From contig NZ_NMUL01000006.1 in the NCBI RefSeq assembly GCF_002234595.1, positions 172,111-236,110 of the forward strand: a DNA stretch of 64,000 nucleotides. The letters run 5' to 3'. Numbering within the stretch: position 1 is the first letter of the stretch; the number at the start of each line of letters is the position of its first letter. The notes beneath the pieces were generated by a model. That model was given only the letters and a program-made list of their open reading frames with translations, did not search any database and was not told the origin of the DNA. Made by a program: the position numbers and the translations under genes. The DNA comes from Amycolatopsis vastitatis. Lineage in GTDB: Bacteria; Actinomycetota; Actinomycetes; Mycobacteriales; Pseudonocardiaceae. This document shows positions 49,271 to 56,922 of this stretch, piece by piece.

Positions 49271-49561
49271 ATGGACTACGGGATGCTGTTGCTCGGTGTG
49301 GTCGTGCTGGTCGTGGTCGTGGCGCTGGGGTCGTCGGCCACGGACCGCAGGCTGACCCGGGTCGACCGCCGCCTCGCGCGGGTGGAACGGAAGCTCGACG
49401 CGATCGCCGACCGGCTCGGGGTCGCGGTCGTGGAGCCGGAGCTGGCCGAGGTGACGGCGTTGCTGCGGCAGGGCAAGAAGATCCAGGCGATCAAGGCCTA
49501 CCGCGAAAGCACCGGCGCCGGCCTCGCGGAGGCGCGCGACGCCGTGGAGCGGCTCGGCTAG
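49271..49561 (+). CDS. membrane-anchored ribosomal L7/L12 C-terminal-like protein
   Basis: 96 residues: one N-terminal membrane segment (MLLLGVVVLVVVVALG), a short charged coiled coil (RRLTRVDRRLARVERKLDAIADRLG), then a domain like the C-terminal part of ribosomal L7/L12 (LLRQGKKIQAIKAYRESTGAGLAEARDAVERL). The L7/L12 fold is used here away from the ribosome; such anchored versions occur across actinobacteria. Function unknown. It overlaps the convergent DUF2795 gene by four bases. Confidence 0.85.
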   Translation: MDYGMLLLGVVVLVVVVALGSSATDRRLTRVDRRLARVERKLDAIADRLGVAVVEPELAEVTALLRQGKKIQAIKAYRESTGAGLAEARDAVERLG

Positions 49562-49770
49562 GGTGCCCCGCCGATGTGCTTCGCGGACACGGCTTCCCAG
49601 ACGGCGTCGAAGTTTTCGTACCGGTCGTTGTGCGGCAGGCCGCCGAGCGAGCCGAGCACGGAGTCGCCGCCGCCCGCCGCGGCCGCCCGCCGCAGGAGTT
49701 CGTCGCGGCCGCAGGGGTATTCGGTTTCGGACAGGTGCCGTTCCAGGCTGGTCCGGTCCGGAGCGGGCAT
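49558..49770 (-). CDS. DUF2795 protein
   Basis: 70 residues, short helical DUF2795: ETEYPCGRDELLRRAAAAGG, LGSLGGLPHNDRYENFDAVWEAV. The Asp/Glu-rich strand-turn-helix is typical. No function is known. ATG 49770 is followed by a good domain match; an in-frame upstream extension lacks a ribosome site. Confidence 0.85.
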   Translation of the reverse strand: MPAPDRTSLERHLSETEYPCGRDELLRRAAAAGGGDSVLGSLGGLPHNDRYENFDAVWEAVSAKHIGGAP

Positions 49771-49826
49771 CGCACACCTCCTGATCGTTCTCTTCCCCGC
49801 GTACCCGGCGCGGCCGGCGAGGAAAC

Positions 49827-50819
49827 TCAGCCGACGACGATCGTGTGGTCCGACCGCGGCTCGAGCGACCCGATCACCGGGTGCCCCGGCAGCTCCCCGG
49901 CGACCAGCAGGCCGCCGGAAGTCTGCGCGTCGGCCAGCAGCAACGCCTCGTCTTCGGAGATCCGGGACAGGTCGGCGTGCGGGCGGACCCAGTCGAGGTT
50001 GCGCCGGGTGCCCCCGCTGACGTACCCGTCGCGCAGGGCTTCGCGCGCGCCGTCGAGGTAAGGCACGGCCGCCGGGTCGATGCGGGCGGTGACGCCACTC
50101 GCCCTGGCGAGCTTGTGCAGGTGGCCCAGCAGGCCGAACCCCGTCACGTCGGTGGCACAGGAGACCCCGGCGGCCAGCGCGGCGCGGGACGCCGGAGCGT
50201 TCAACGTCGTCATCGCGTCGATCGCCTGCTCGAACCGTTCGCCGGTGGCCTTGTGCCGCGAGTTGAGCACGCCGATGCCAAGCGGCTTGGTGAGCGTCAG
50301 CGGCACACCGGGCCGGCCCGCGTCGTTGCGCAGCAGCCGCGCGGGATCCGCGATCCCGGTGACGGCCAGGCCGTACTTCGGTTCCGGGTCGTCGATGCTG
50401 TGCCCGCCGGCGAGGTGGCAGCCCGCCTTGCCGCAGACGTCGAGGCCGCCGCGCAGCACTTCGGCGGCGAGCTCGAACGGCAGCGTCTCCCGCGGCCAGC
50501 CGAGCAGGTTGACCGCCACCACCGGCGTGCCGCCCATGGCGTAGACATCGGAAAGCGCGTTGGCCGCGGCGATCCGGCCCCAGTCGTAGGCGTCGTCGAC
50601 GACCGGGGTGAAGAAGTCCGTCGTGGCGATGAGCGCGGTGTCCCCGGAGATCCGGACCGCGGCCGCGTCGTCGCCGGTCTCGAGGCCGACGAGCAGCTCG
50701 CCCGGCGGGTCGGCGGGCGCGGCGCCGGTCAGGCCGGCCACGGCCGCTTCCAGTTCGCCGGGCGGGATCTTGCGCGCACAGCCACCGCCGTGCGCGTACT
50801 GCGTCAGCCGGTAATCCAC
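49827..50819 (-). CDS. selD: selenide, water dikinase
   Basis: 330 residues, SelD/PurM-fold ATP-dependent enzyme making selenophosphate. The catalytic Cys ~14 and Lys ~17 lie in HGGGCARK (the E. coli form is GCGCK; the second Cys is replaced by Arg, common in bacteria). DDAAAVRISGDTALIATTDFFTPVVDD and GGHSIDDPEPKYGL are metal/ATP segments. It uses Cys rather than selenocysteine, so it can start a Sec system. GTG 50819 with AGGA upstream. Divergent from selC-selA-selB; the 53 bp between must contain both promoters. Confidence 0.95.
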   Translation of the reverse strand: MDYRLTQYAHGGGCARKIPPGELEAAVAGLTGAAPADPPGELLVGLETGDDAAAVRISGDTALIATTDFFTPVVDDAYDWGRIAAANALSDVYAMGGTPVVAVNLLGWPRETLPFELAAEVLRGGLDVCGKAGCHLAGGHSIDDPEPKYGLAVTGIADPARLLRNDAGRPGVPLTLTKPLGIGVLNSRHKATGERFEQAIDAMTTLNAPASRAALAAGVSCATDVTGFGLLGHLHKLARASGVTARIDPAAVPYLDGAREALRDGYVSGGTRRNLDWVRPHADLSRISEDEALLLADAQTSGGLLVAGELPGHPVIGSLEPRSDHTIVVG

Positions 50820-50872
50820 CGGTTCATCCTGCCCGCCCGCCCCGGACTTGGCAGGATGACCACATGGTGCAG

Positions 50873-50967
50873 GGAGGCGTATCCGGCCTGGTGACCGGCG
50901 CGGTCTTCAAAACCGTCGAACGGCAGGTTCTGCCGCTGGCGGGTTCGATTCCCGTCCGCCTCCGCCA
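50873..50967 (+). tRNA. selC: tRNA-Sec (UCA anticodon)
   Basis: 95 nt with CCA encoded. The acceptor GGAGGCG pairs with CGCCTCC, discriminator G and CCA. Anticodon loop CTTCAAA carries UCA between CGGT/ACCG stems. The long variable arm (CGGCA-GGTTC-TGCCG region) and T loop TTCGATT are typical of tRNA-Sec. The eighth acceptor position would be a U-C mismatch. The final A is also the first base of the selA ATG, so tRNA and mRNA overlap by one base. Confidence 0.95.
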
Positions 50968-52250
50968 TGCCTGACCCCCGCCGGGCGATCCCGCGCACCG
51001 ACGCGGTCCTGGCCGATCCCCGGATCACCAAGGCCGCCGGGCCGCTCGGACGGGACCTGGTGAAGTCCGTGGTCAACGAGGTCCAGCGGGCCGCGCGAGC
51101 CGGCGAGATCGCGCCGGCCGACGTCGTCGACGCGGTGCTGGCGCGGCTCCCGTCGAGCGCGTCCTCGCTGCGGCCGGTGGTCAACGCGACCGGTGTCGTC
51201 GTGCACACCAACCTCGGCCGGGCCCCGCTTTCCGCGGCCGCGCTCGACGCCCTCGTCGCCGCGGGTGGCGCCACCGACGTCGAATTCGACCTCGCGACCG
51301 GCGATCGGGCCCGCCGCGGCCGCGGCGCGCTGGCGGCCTTGGCCGCCGCCGTGCCGGACGCCGGCGCGGTGCACATGGTCAACAACAACGCGGCCGCCTT
51401 GCTGCTTTGCGCGCTGGCACTGGCCCCCGGCCGGGAGATCGTCGTCAGCCGGGGCGAGCTGGTCGAGATCGGCGACGGCTTCCGCATCCCGGACCTCCTG
51501 GAATCGGCGGGCGCGCGGCTGCGCGAGGTCGGGACCACGAACCGGACGTCGGTGGGCGACTACGCCGCCGCGATCGGTCCCGGCACCGGGTTCGTGCTGA
51601 AAGTCCACCCGTCGAACTACCGGGTCACCGGCTTCACCTCGGAAGCGGCGGTCGGCGAACTGGCCGGGCTCGGCGTGCCCCTGGTCGCCGACATCGGCTC
51701 CGGCCTGCTCGCCCCGCACCCGCTGCTGCCGGACGAGCCGGACGCGGCGAGCGCGCTGCGGGCGGGCGCCACGGTCGTCACCGCCAGCGGGGACAAGCTG
51801 CTCGGCGGCCCGCAGGCCGGCCTGCTGCTGGGTGACGCGGCCGTCGTCGAACGGCTGCGGCGGCATCCCGCCGCGCGTGCCCTCCGCGTCGACAAGCTCA
51901 CCCTGGCCGCGCTCGAAGCGACCTTGCGCGGGCCGGAACCGCCGGTGCGCGCCGCGCTCGAAGCGTCGGTCGCGATGCTCCGGCACCGAGCCGAAACCCT
52001 GGTCAGGGCCCTCGACGACGCCGACGCTCGCGTAGTGGAGTCGGTGGCGGCCGTCGGCGGCGGGGGAGCACCCGGCGTCGAACTGCCGAGCGTCGCGGTG
52101 AGCCTGCCCGCGCGGTACGCGGCCCCGCTGCGGACGGGCGAGCCCGCCGTGGCCGGCCGGGTCGTCAAGGACCGCTGCCTGCTCGACCTGCGGACCGTGC
52201 GGCCGGACGAGGACGCGAAGCTGCTGGAAGCCGTCCGCCGATGCGGGTGA
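50967..52250 (+). CDS. selA: L-seryl-tRNA(Sec) selenium transferase
   Basis: 427 residues, fold type I PLP enzyme. N-domain VNATGVVVHTNLGRAPLS, HMVNNNAAALLL, SRGELVEIGDGFRIP, VGTTNRTSVGDYAAAI, KVHPSNYRVTGFT, and the PLP-Lys site SGDKLLGGPQAGLLLG are all present. It converts Ser-tRNA-Sec to Sec-tRNA-Sec with selenophosphate. The N-terminal IPRTDAVL aligns with E. coli SelA near its own start, supporting ATG 50967, which begins on the last base of selC and has no normal leader or ribosome site. Overlaps selB by ten bases. Confidence 0.95.
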   Translation: MPDPRRAIPRTDAVLADPRITKAAGPLGRDLVKSVVNEVQRAARAGEIAPADVVDAVLARLPSSASSLRPVVNATGVVVHTNLGRAPLSAAALDALVAAGGATDVEFDLATGDRARRGRGALAALAAAVPDAGAVHMVNNNAAALLLCALALAPGREIVVSRGELVEIGDGFRIPDLLESAGARLREVGTTNRTSVGDYAAAIGPGTGFVLKVHPSNYRVTGFTSEAAVGELAGLGVPLVADIGSGLLAPHPLLPDEPDAASALRAGATVVTASGDKLLGGPQAGLLLGDAAVVERLRRHPAARALRVDKLTLAALEATLRGPEPPVRAALEASVAMLRHRAETLVRALDDADARVVESVAAVGGGGAPGVELPSVAVSLPARYAAPLRTGEPAVAGRVVKDRCLLDLRTVRPDEDAKLLEAVRRCG

Positions 52251-53974
52251 TCGTCACCGCCGGGCACGTCGACCACGGGAAGTCCACGCTCGTGCGGCGG
52301 CTGACCGGGATGGAGCCCGACCGCTGGGCCGAGGAGCGCCGCCGCGGGCTGACCATCGACCTCGGCTTCGCCTGGACCCGGATCGGCGGCGAGGACGTCG
52401 CGTTCGTGGACGTACCGGGCCACGAACGGTTCGTGCCGAACATGCTCGCCGGGGCGGGCCCGGCGCCGGCGGTGCTGTTCGTCGTCGCCGCGGACGAGGG
52501 CTGGATGCCCCAGTCGGCCGAGCACCTCGCGGCGCTCGACGCGTTCGGCGCCGACCGCGGCCTGCTGGTCGTCACCAAGGCCGACCGGGCCGACCCGGCC
52601 GCGGCGACGGCTGTCGCGCTGCGGGAAATCGCGGCGACGTCGTTGGGTGCCGTGCCGGGCGTCGCCGTCAGCGGCACCACGGGCGAAGGGCTCGACGAGC
52701 TGCGCGCGGCGATCGGCGAGCTGACCGCCGGGCTGCCACCGCCCGACACGGGCGCCGACGTCCGGCTGTGGGTCGACCGCGCCTTCACGGTGTCCGGGGC
52801 GGGCACGGTCGTGACGGGCACGCTGTCCGCCGGCACCATCGCCGTGGGCGACGAGCTGCGGCTGGGCGACACGCGGGTCAGAGTCCGCGGCCTGCAGGCG
52901 CTCGGCGAACCCCGCGATCGCGTCGAGGCGGTGGCCCGGGTGGCGGTGAACCTGCGCGGCACCCCGCGCGCCGACGTCGGCCGCGGCGACGTCCTGCTCA
53001 CGCCCGGCCGCTGGCGCACCACGGCGGAGTTCGACGTCCGGCTGCGTGGTGCCGCGGTTGCGGCCGCCGCGGACCTGCATCGGCACCTGGTCGTCCACCT
53101 GGGCACGGTGGCGGTGCCGGTGCGCGTCCGTCCACTGGGGACGGACACCGTCCGGCTGGCCACGACCACCGCGCTGCCGTTGCGGGCCGGGGACCGAGGC
53201 CTCCTGCGCGATCCCGGCGAGCACCGGATCGCCGCCGGGTTCGACGTCCTCGACGTCGACCCGCCCCCGCTGGCCCGCCGCGGCGCGGCCCGGGCGCGCG
53301 GCCGGGAGCTGGCCGGACCCGATCTCGCCCGGACGTACTTGCGCCGCAAGGGTTTCGTCCCCGCCGGGGACTTCGCCGTGCTGGGCCTGGCGGAAACGGG
53401 CGAGCGGGTGGGGGACTGGTTCGCGGACCCGGAGCGGTTCGCCGCCTTGCGCGCGGAGGCCGCCGCGATCGTGGGCGCGTGGGACAGCACGGCCGCCGGA
53501 GTGCCGGTGGAGGCCCTGCGGCAGCGGCTCGGCCTGCCCGCCGCGGAACTGGTCGTCCCGGCGCTGGCGGGCACGGGGTTCGAGGTGACGGGCGGGCTCG
53601 TCCGGCGGCCCGGCGCCGGGCTCGCCCCGGCCGTCGAACAGGCGCTGGAAAAGGTGGTGAGGCAGCTCGCGGAACACCCGTTCCGCGCACCGGAGGCGGA
53701 CGAGCTGCGGGCGCTGGGCCTCGGCAGGCGGGAACTGGCCGCGGCCGTCCGGCTCGGCCGGCTGACGGCGGTCGCCGAAGGGGTCGTGCTCGGGCCGGAC
53801 GCGGAAGAGCGGGCGGTGGCCGAACTGCGCCTGCTGCCGCAGCCGTTCACGGTTTCGGCGGCACGCAAGGCGCTCGACAGCACTCGCCGCGTGATGATCC
53901 CGCTGCTGGAACGCCTCGACGCGGCCGGACGGACGGAACCCCTCGGCGACGGGACCCGCCGCACGACGGATTAG
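52241..53974 (+). CDS. selB: selenocysteine-specific elongation factor
   Basis: 577 residues. EF-Tu-like GTPase: GHVDHGKST (G1), RRGLTIDLGFAW (switch I), DVPGHERFVPNML (G3), VTKAD (G4). Domains II/III follow (RAFTVSGAGTVVTGTL), then C-terminal winged helices (from ~390; ARTYLRRKGFVP, later AARKALDSTRRVMIPLLERLDAAG) that bind the SECIS hairpin. It delivers Sec-tRNA at UGA codons. Overlaps selA and completes the Sec machinery; no formate dehydrogenase or other selenoprotein is in view. Confidence 0.95.
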   Translation: MRVIVTAGHVDHGKSTLVRRLTGMEPDRWAEERRRGLTIDLGFAWTRIGGEDVAFVDVPGHERFVPNMLAGAGPAPAVLFVVAADEGWMPQSAEHLAALDAFGADRGLLVVTKADRADPAAATAVALREIAATSLGAVPGVAVSGTTGEGLDELRAAIGELTAGLPPPDTGADVRLWVDRAFTVSGAGTVVTGTLSAGTIAVGDELRLGDTRVRVRGLQALGEPRDRVEAVARVAVNLRGTPRADVGRGDVLLTPGRWRTTAEFDVRLRGAAVAAAADLHRHLVVHLGTVAVPVRVRPLGTDTVRLATTTALPLRAGDRGLLRDPGEHRIAAGFDVLDVDPPPLARRGAARARGRELAGPDLARTYLRRKGFVPAGDFAVLGLAETGERVGDWFADPERFAALRAEAAAIVGAWDSTAAGVPVEALRQRLGLPAAELVVPALAGTGFEVTGGLVRRPGAGLAPAVEQALEKVVRQLAEHPFRAPEADELRALGLGRRELAAAVRLGRLTAVAEGVVLGPDAEERAVAELRLLPQPFTVSAARKALDSTRRVMIPLLERLDAAGRTEPLGDGTRRTTD

Positions 53975-54822
53975 CCCGGGCGGGGTGCTTCCTCCACACC
54001 GAGCGACTGCGTCCCGAGGACACCCAGCAGCGCGAGGCGGTCGGCGTCTTCGGTGCCCGGCTGGGCGGTGTAGACCATGATGCGCAGGTCGCTGCCGGCC
54101 ACGCTGAGGACGTCGCAGTCCAGGGTCAGCGTGCCCGCCTGGGGGTGATCGATCGTCTTGCGGCCGGCTTCGTGCTGCCCGACGGCTCCGGACTCCCACA
54201 GGGCCGCGAAGCCGGTGCTGTGCCGTCGCAGGTCGGCGATGAGTGCGCGCAGGTCCCGGTCGCCGGGGTAGGTGCCCGCGGTGCGGCGCAGGTCGGCGAC
54301 CAGCGCCGACTGCAGTGCCTTGCGGGATTCAGGGGTGTCCCGCACCCGGTTGTTCGGGCTGAGAAAGTTGCGCCAGACGCCGTTGAGGTCGTTGCCGCGC
54401 CATTCCCCCATGAGGGCCGTGTACAGCGGGTTGGCGAGCAGCTGGTTCCACGCCGCGTCGAAGACGGCGACGGGCGTGCCGGCCAGCCGGTCCAGCATGC
54501 GGTGGACGCCGGGCGTGATGTGCCGCGGGACCGTGCCGGGGCCCGGCGGGGCGAGGCCGGCCAGCCGGAAGAGGTGCGCCCGTTCGTCCTGGGTGAGGCG
54601 CAGGGCCCGGGCCAGTGCTTCGACGACCTGGGCCGACGGGCTGGTGGCGCGGCCCTGTTCGAGCCGGATGACGTAGTCGGCGGAGATGCCGGCCAGCTGG
54701 GCCAGTTCTTCCCGGCGCAGGCCCGCGGCCCGCCTGCGGCCGCCCGCGGGCAGGCCGACGGCCTGGGGCGCCACGCGATCGCGCCAGTGGCGCAGGGCCG
54801 TGCCGAGTCCGGTGTTCGCCAT
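53971..54822 (-). CDS. XRE-family regulator with MmyB-like ligand domain
   Basis: 283 residues: helix-turn-helix (RRAAGLRREELAQLAGISADYVIRLEQGRATSPS, parts LRREELAQLAGI and YVIRLEQGRATSPS) plus the MmyB-like PAS domain (VAVFDAAWNQLLANPLYTALMG). Common actinomycete regulators, often beside the SDR or oxidoreductase they control. ATG 54822. Divergent from the SDR gene with a 125-bp gap, in keeping with that arrangement. Confidence 0.92.
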   Translation of the reverse strand: MANTGLGTALRHWRDRVAPQAVGLPAGGRRRAAGLRREELAQLAGISADYVIRLEQGRATSPSAQVVEALARALRLTQDERAHLFRLAGLAPPGPGTVPRHITPGVHRMLDRLAGTPVAVFDAAWNQLLANPLYTALMGEWRGNDLNGVWRNFLSPNNRVRDTPESRKALQSALVADLRRTAGTYPGDRDLRALIADLRRHSTGFAALWESGAVGQHEAGRKTIDHPQAGTLTLDCDVLSVAGSDLRIMVYTAQPGTEDADRLALLGVLGTQSLGVEEAPRPG

Positions 54823-54947
54823 GCCGTCGATTGTGCAAGCTCCGGCGGCCGCTGTCCTGGTACTGCCGTTCCCAGGAAAACCGGTCCACTTCCTACGCGC
54901 GCGGTTCACGCCCATCCTGGGACCAGACCCCGAAAGGACCGGAACCC

Positions 54948-55724
54948 ATGAACCAGCTCGCCCTCGTCACCGGCGCCACCTCCGGCATCGGCCGGGCCTT
55001 CGCCGAACGCCTCGCCGCCGACGGCTACGACCTGATCCTCACCGGCCGCCGCGAAGACCGCCTGGAAGAGTTCGCCGCCGCCCACACCGACGTCAAGGTC
55101 CGCACCGTCGTCGCCGACCTGTCCACCGACGACGGCGTCGACACGGTCGCCGGAATCTGCGCCGCCGAACCGCTGACCATGCTCGTCAACAACGCCGGTG
55201 TCGCCCACTACATGCCGCTGGCCGAGCTGCCCGCCGCCAAGGCCCGCGAACTCGTCCACGTCAAGGTCGCCGCGCCGACCATGCTGACCCGCGCCGCCGT
55301 CGCGGGCATGCGGGAACGCGGGGAGGGAACGATCGTCAACGTCGCCGGGATGATCGCCTTCAGCGGCCCTGCGGACTCCTCCGTCATGCCCCGCCGAGCC
55401 GTCTACGCCGGCTCCCTCGCCTACCTCGTCGCCCTGTCCCAGACCCTCAGCGCCGAACTGGAGGGCACCGGCGTCCGGGTCCAGGTCCTGTGCCCCGGGG
55501 TCGTCGCCACCGAGTTCCACGAGCGCCAGGGCCTCGACCTGAGCGCGGTGCCCCGCATGACCGCCGACGACGTCGTCACCGCCGGCCTGCGGGGCCTCGA
55601 ACTCGGCGAAGTCGTCACCGCCCCGGGTGTCGAGGACACCGGCCTGCTCGACGCCGTCTTCCGGGCCGACCTCGCCGCCTTCGGCGGGCAGAGCCCGGAG
55701 CTCGCCTCCCGCTACCGGTCCTGA
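54948..55724 (+). CDS. short-chain dehydrogenase/reductase
   Basis: 258 residues. NAD(P) site LVTGATSGIGRAFAERLA, NNAGVAHYMP, and active site Ser/Tyr/Lys region: the usual YxxxK is YAGSLAYLVALSQTL, with no Lys four residues after the Tyr. The family member may therefore be altered in catalysis. A GRRED motif suggests NADP preference. ATG 54948 has GAAAGGA upstream. It is the probable target of the divergent XRE regulator. Convergent with the hydrolase gene (12-base overlap). Confidence 0.87.
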   Translation: MNQLALVTGATSGIGRAFAERLAADGYDLILTGRREDRLEEFAAAHTDVKVRTVVADLSTDDGVDTVAGICAAEPLTMLVNNAGVAHYMPLAELPAAKARELVHVKVAAPTMLTRAAVAGMRERGEGTIVNVAGMIAFSGPADSSVMPRRAVYAGSLAYLVALSQTLSAELEGTGVRVQVLCPGVVATEFHERQGLDLSAVPRMTADDVVTAGLRGLELGEVVTAPGVEDTGLLDAVFRADLAAFGGQSPELASRYRS

Positions 55725-56593
55725 ACCCCGCCGAAGAACTCGCTCAGCGCGGCAGCCAGGTCTTCCGGGTTCTCCTCGGCCATGTGGTGCCCGGACTTGA
55801 TCGCGTGCCCGCGCAGGTCGGTCGTCCACGGCCGCCAGACGCCGAGGACGTCGCCGTAGAGGTCCTCCATGTCGTCGTCGCTGGACCAGAGCACCATCGC
55901 CGGGCAGGTGATCCGCCGCCCGGCGGCCCGGTCCGCCTCGTCGTGGGCGCGGTCGACACCCAGGCCCGCGCGGTAGTCCTCGAGCATCGCGGCGACGGTG
56001 GCCGGGTCGTGGATCGCGCGGTGGAAGTCGGCGAAGTTCTCTTCGCCGAGCCGCTCGGGCGTGGTCTTCGTGCCGACGTTGTACCAGGCGTCGGGGTCGG
56101 CGGTGATCGCCCGTTCGGGTTTGCCCGGCTGGGCGAAGAAGAACCAGTGCCACCACTCCCGCGCGAACTTGGCGTCACAGCGGTCGAGAGCCTCGCAGAT
56201 CGGGACGGAGTCGAGGATCGCCGCGGCGCGGACCACGGACGGGTGGTCCAGCGCCAGCCGTGTCGTCACGCACGCGCCACGATCGTGGCCCGCCACGAAG
56301 AACCGGTCGTGCCCGAGGTGGCGCATCAGCGCGACGCAGTCGGCCGCCATCACGCGTTTGCTGTAGGGCGTGTGGTCTTCGTCGGTGGGCGGCTTGCCGG
56401 ACTCGCCGTAGCCGCGGGTGTCCGCGCACACGACCGTGAAGTGCTCCGCGAGCCGCGGGGCGACGCGGTGCCACGTCGTGTGGGTGCGCGGATGCCCGTG
56501 CACCAGCAGGACCGGCGGCCCCGAGCCGCCGTGGCGCACCCGCAGGGTCACGTCACCGACGTCGACGCGGTCCAATGTGAAGCCTTCGAACAC
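55712..56593 (-). CDS. alpha/beta hydrolase, haloacetate dehalogenase-like
   Basis: 293 residues. VLLVHGHPRTHTTWHRVAPRLA (oxyanion), RGYGESGKP, nucleophile elbow FVAGHDRGACV with Asp, and His base in KSGHHMAEENPE fit the fluoroacetate dehalogenase family; the WHWFFFAQPGKPE segment matches its substrate pocket. GTG 56593 is chosen with GGGGGTG upstream; the domain pattern begins FEGFTLDRVDVGDVTLRV right there. Halide release versus ester/epoxide hydrolysis cannot be settled from sequence. Confidence 0.9.
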   Translation of the reverse strand: MFEGFTLDRVDVGDVTLRVRHGGSGPPVLLVHGHPRTHTTWHRVAPRLAEHFTVVCADTRGYGESGKPPTDEDHTPYSKRVMAADCVALMRHLGHDRFFVAGHDRGACVTTRLALDHPSVVRAAAILDSVPICEALDRCDAKFAREWWHWFFFAQPGKPERAITADPDAWYNVGTKTTPERLGEENFADFHRAIHDPATVAAMLEDYRAGLGVDRAHDEADRAAGRRITCPAMVLWSSDDDMEDLYGDVLGVWRPWTTDLRGHAIKSGHHMAEENPEDLAAALSEFFGGVQDR

Positions 56594-56654
56594 GTGCCAC
56601 CCCCGGACATGAGCCCGCTGCCGCACCCGGGGGTGCGGCAGCGGGGGAAACGGG

Positions 56655-56837
56655 TCACTTCTTGTCCGTGACGCCCTTCACAGCGTCCTTGACCTTCTCG
56701 CCGGCCTGCTTGAGCGAGCCCTTGGCCTGGTCGGACTTGCCCTCGGCCTGCCACTGCTCGTTGTCGGTGGCGTCGCCGACGGCTTCCTTGGCCCGGCCCT
56801 TGAGCTCTTCGCCCTTGTTCTCGAGTTTGTCGTTCAT
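56655..56837 (-). CDS. CsbD-family stress protein
   Basis: 60 residues: MNDKLENKGEELKGRAKEAVGD, EQWQAEGKSDQAKG, KVKDAVKG. This is the CsbD pattern of small, Lys/Glu-rich, general-stress proteins under SigB control in other Gram-positives. On the minus strand, GGGTAT at 56909-56904, 67 bases before the ATG, resembles the -10 of SigB/SigF-type promoters, though no good -35 was found. No strong ribosome site call is needed; GGAAGG lies upstream. Confidence 0.9.
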   Translation of the reverse strand: MNDKLENKGEELKGRAKEAVGDATDNEQWQAEGKSDQAKGSLKQAGEKVKDAVKGVTDKK

Positions 56838-56922
56838 GAGTGCACCTTCCGTTGCGGCGACATTTCCGGATCGGCCAGTCGCCAAAAGGGCCTTGACAGA
56901 CTGATACCCACTCGCCGCGGAC

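Noticed and set aside
49827..53974. Selenoprotein encoded beside the sel genes
   Set aside because: No frame interrupted by a single UGA with a following SECIS-like hairpin and conserved extension was found; SelD itself uses Cys.
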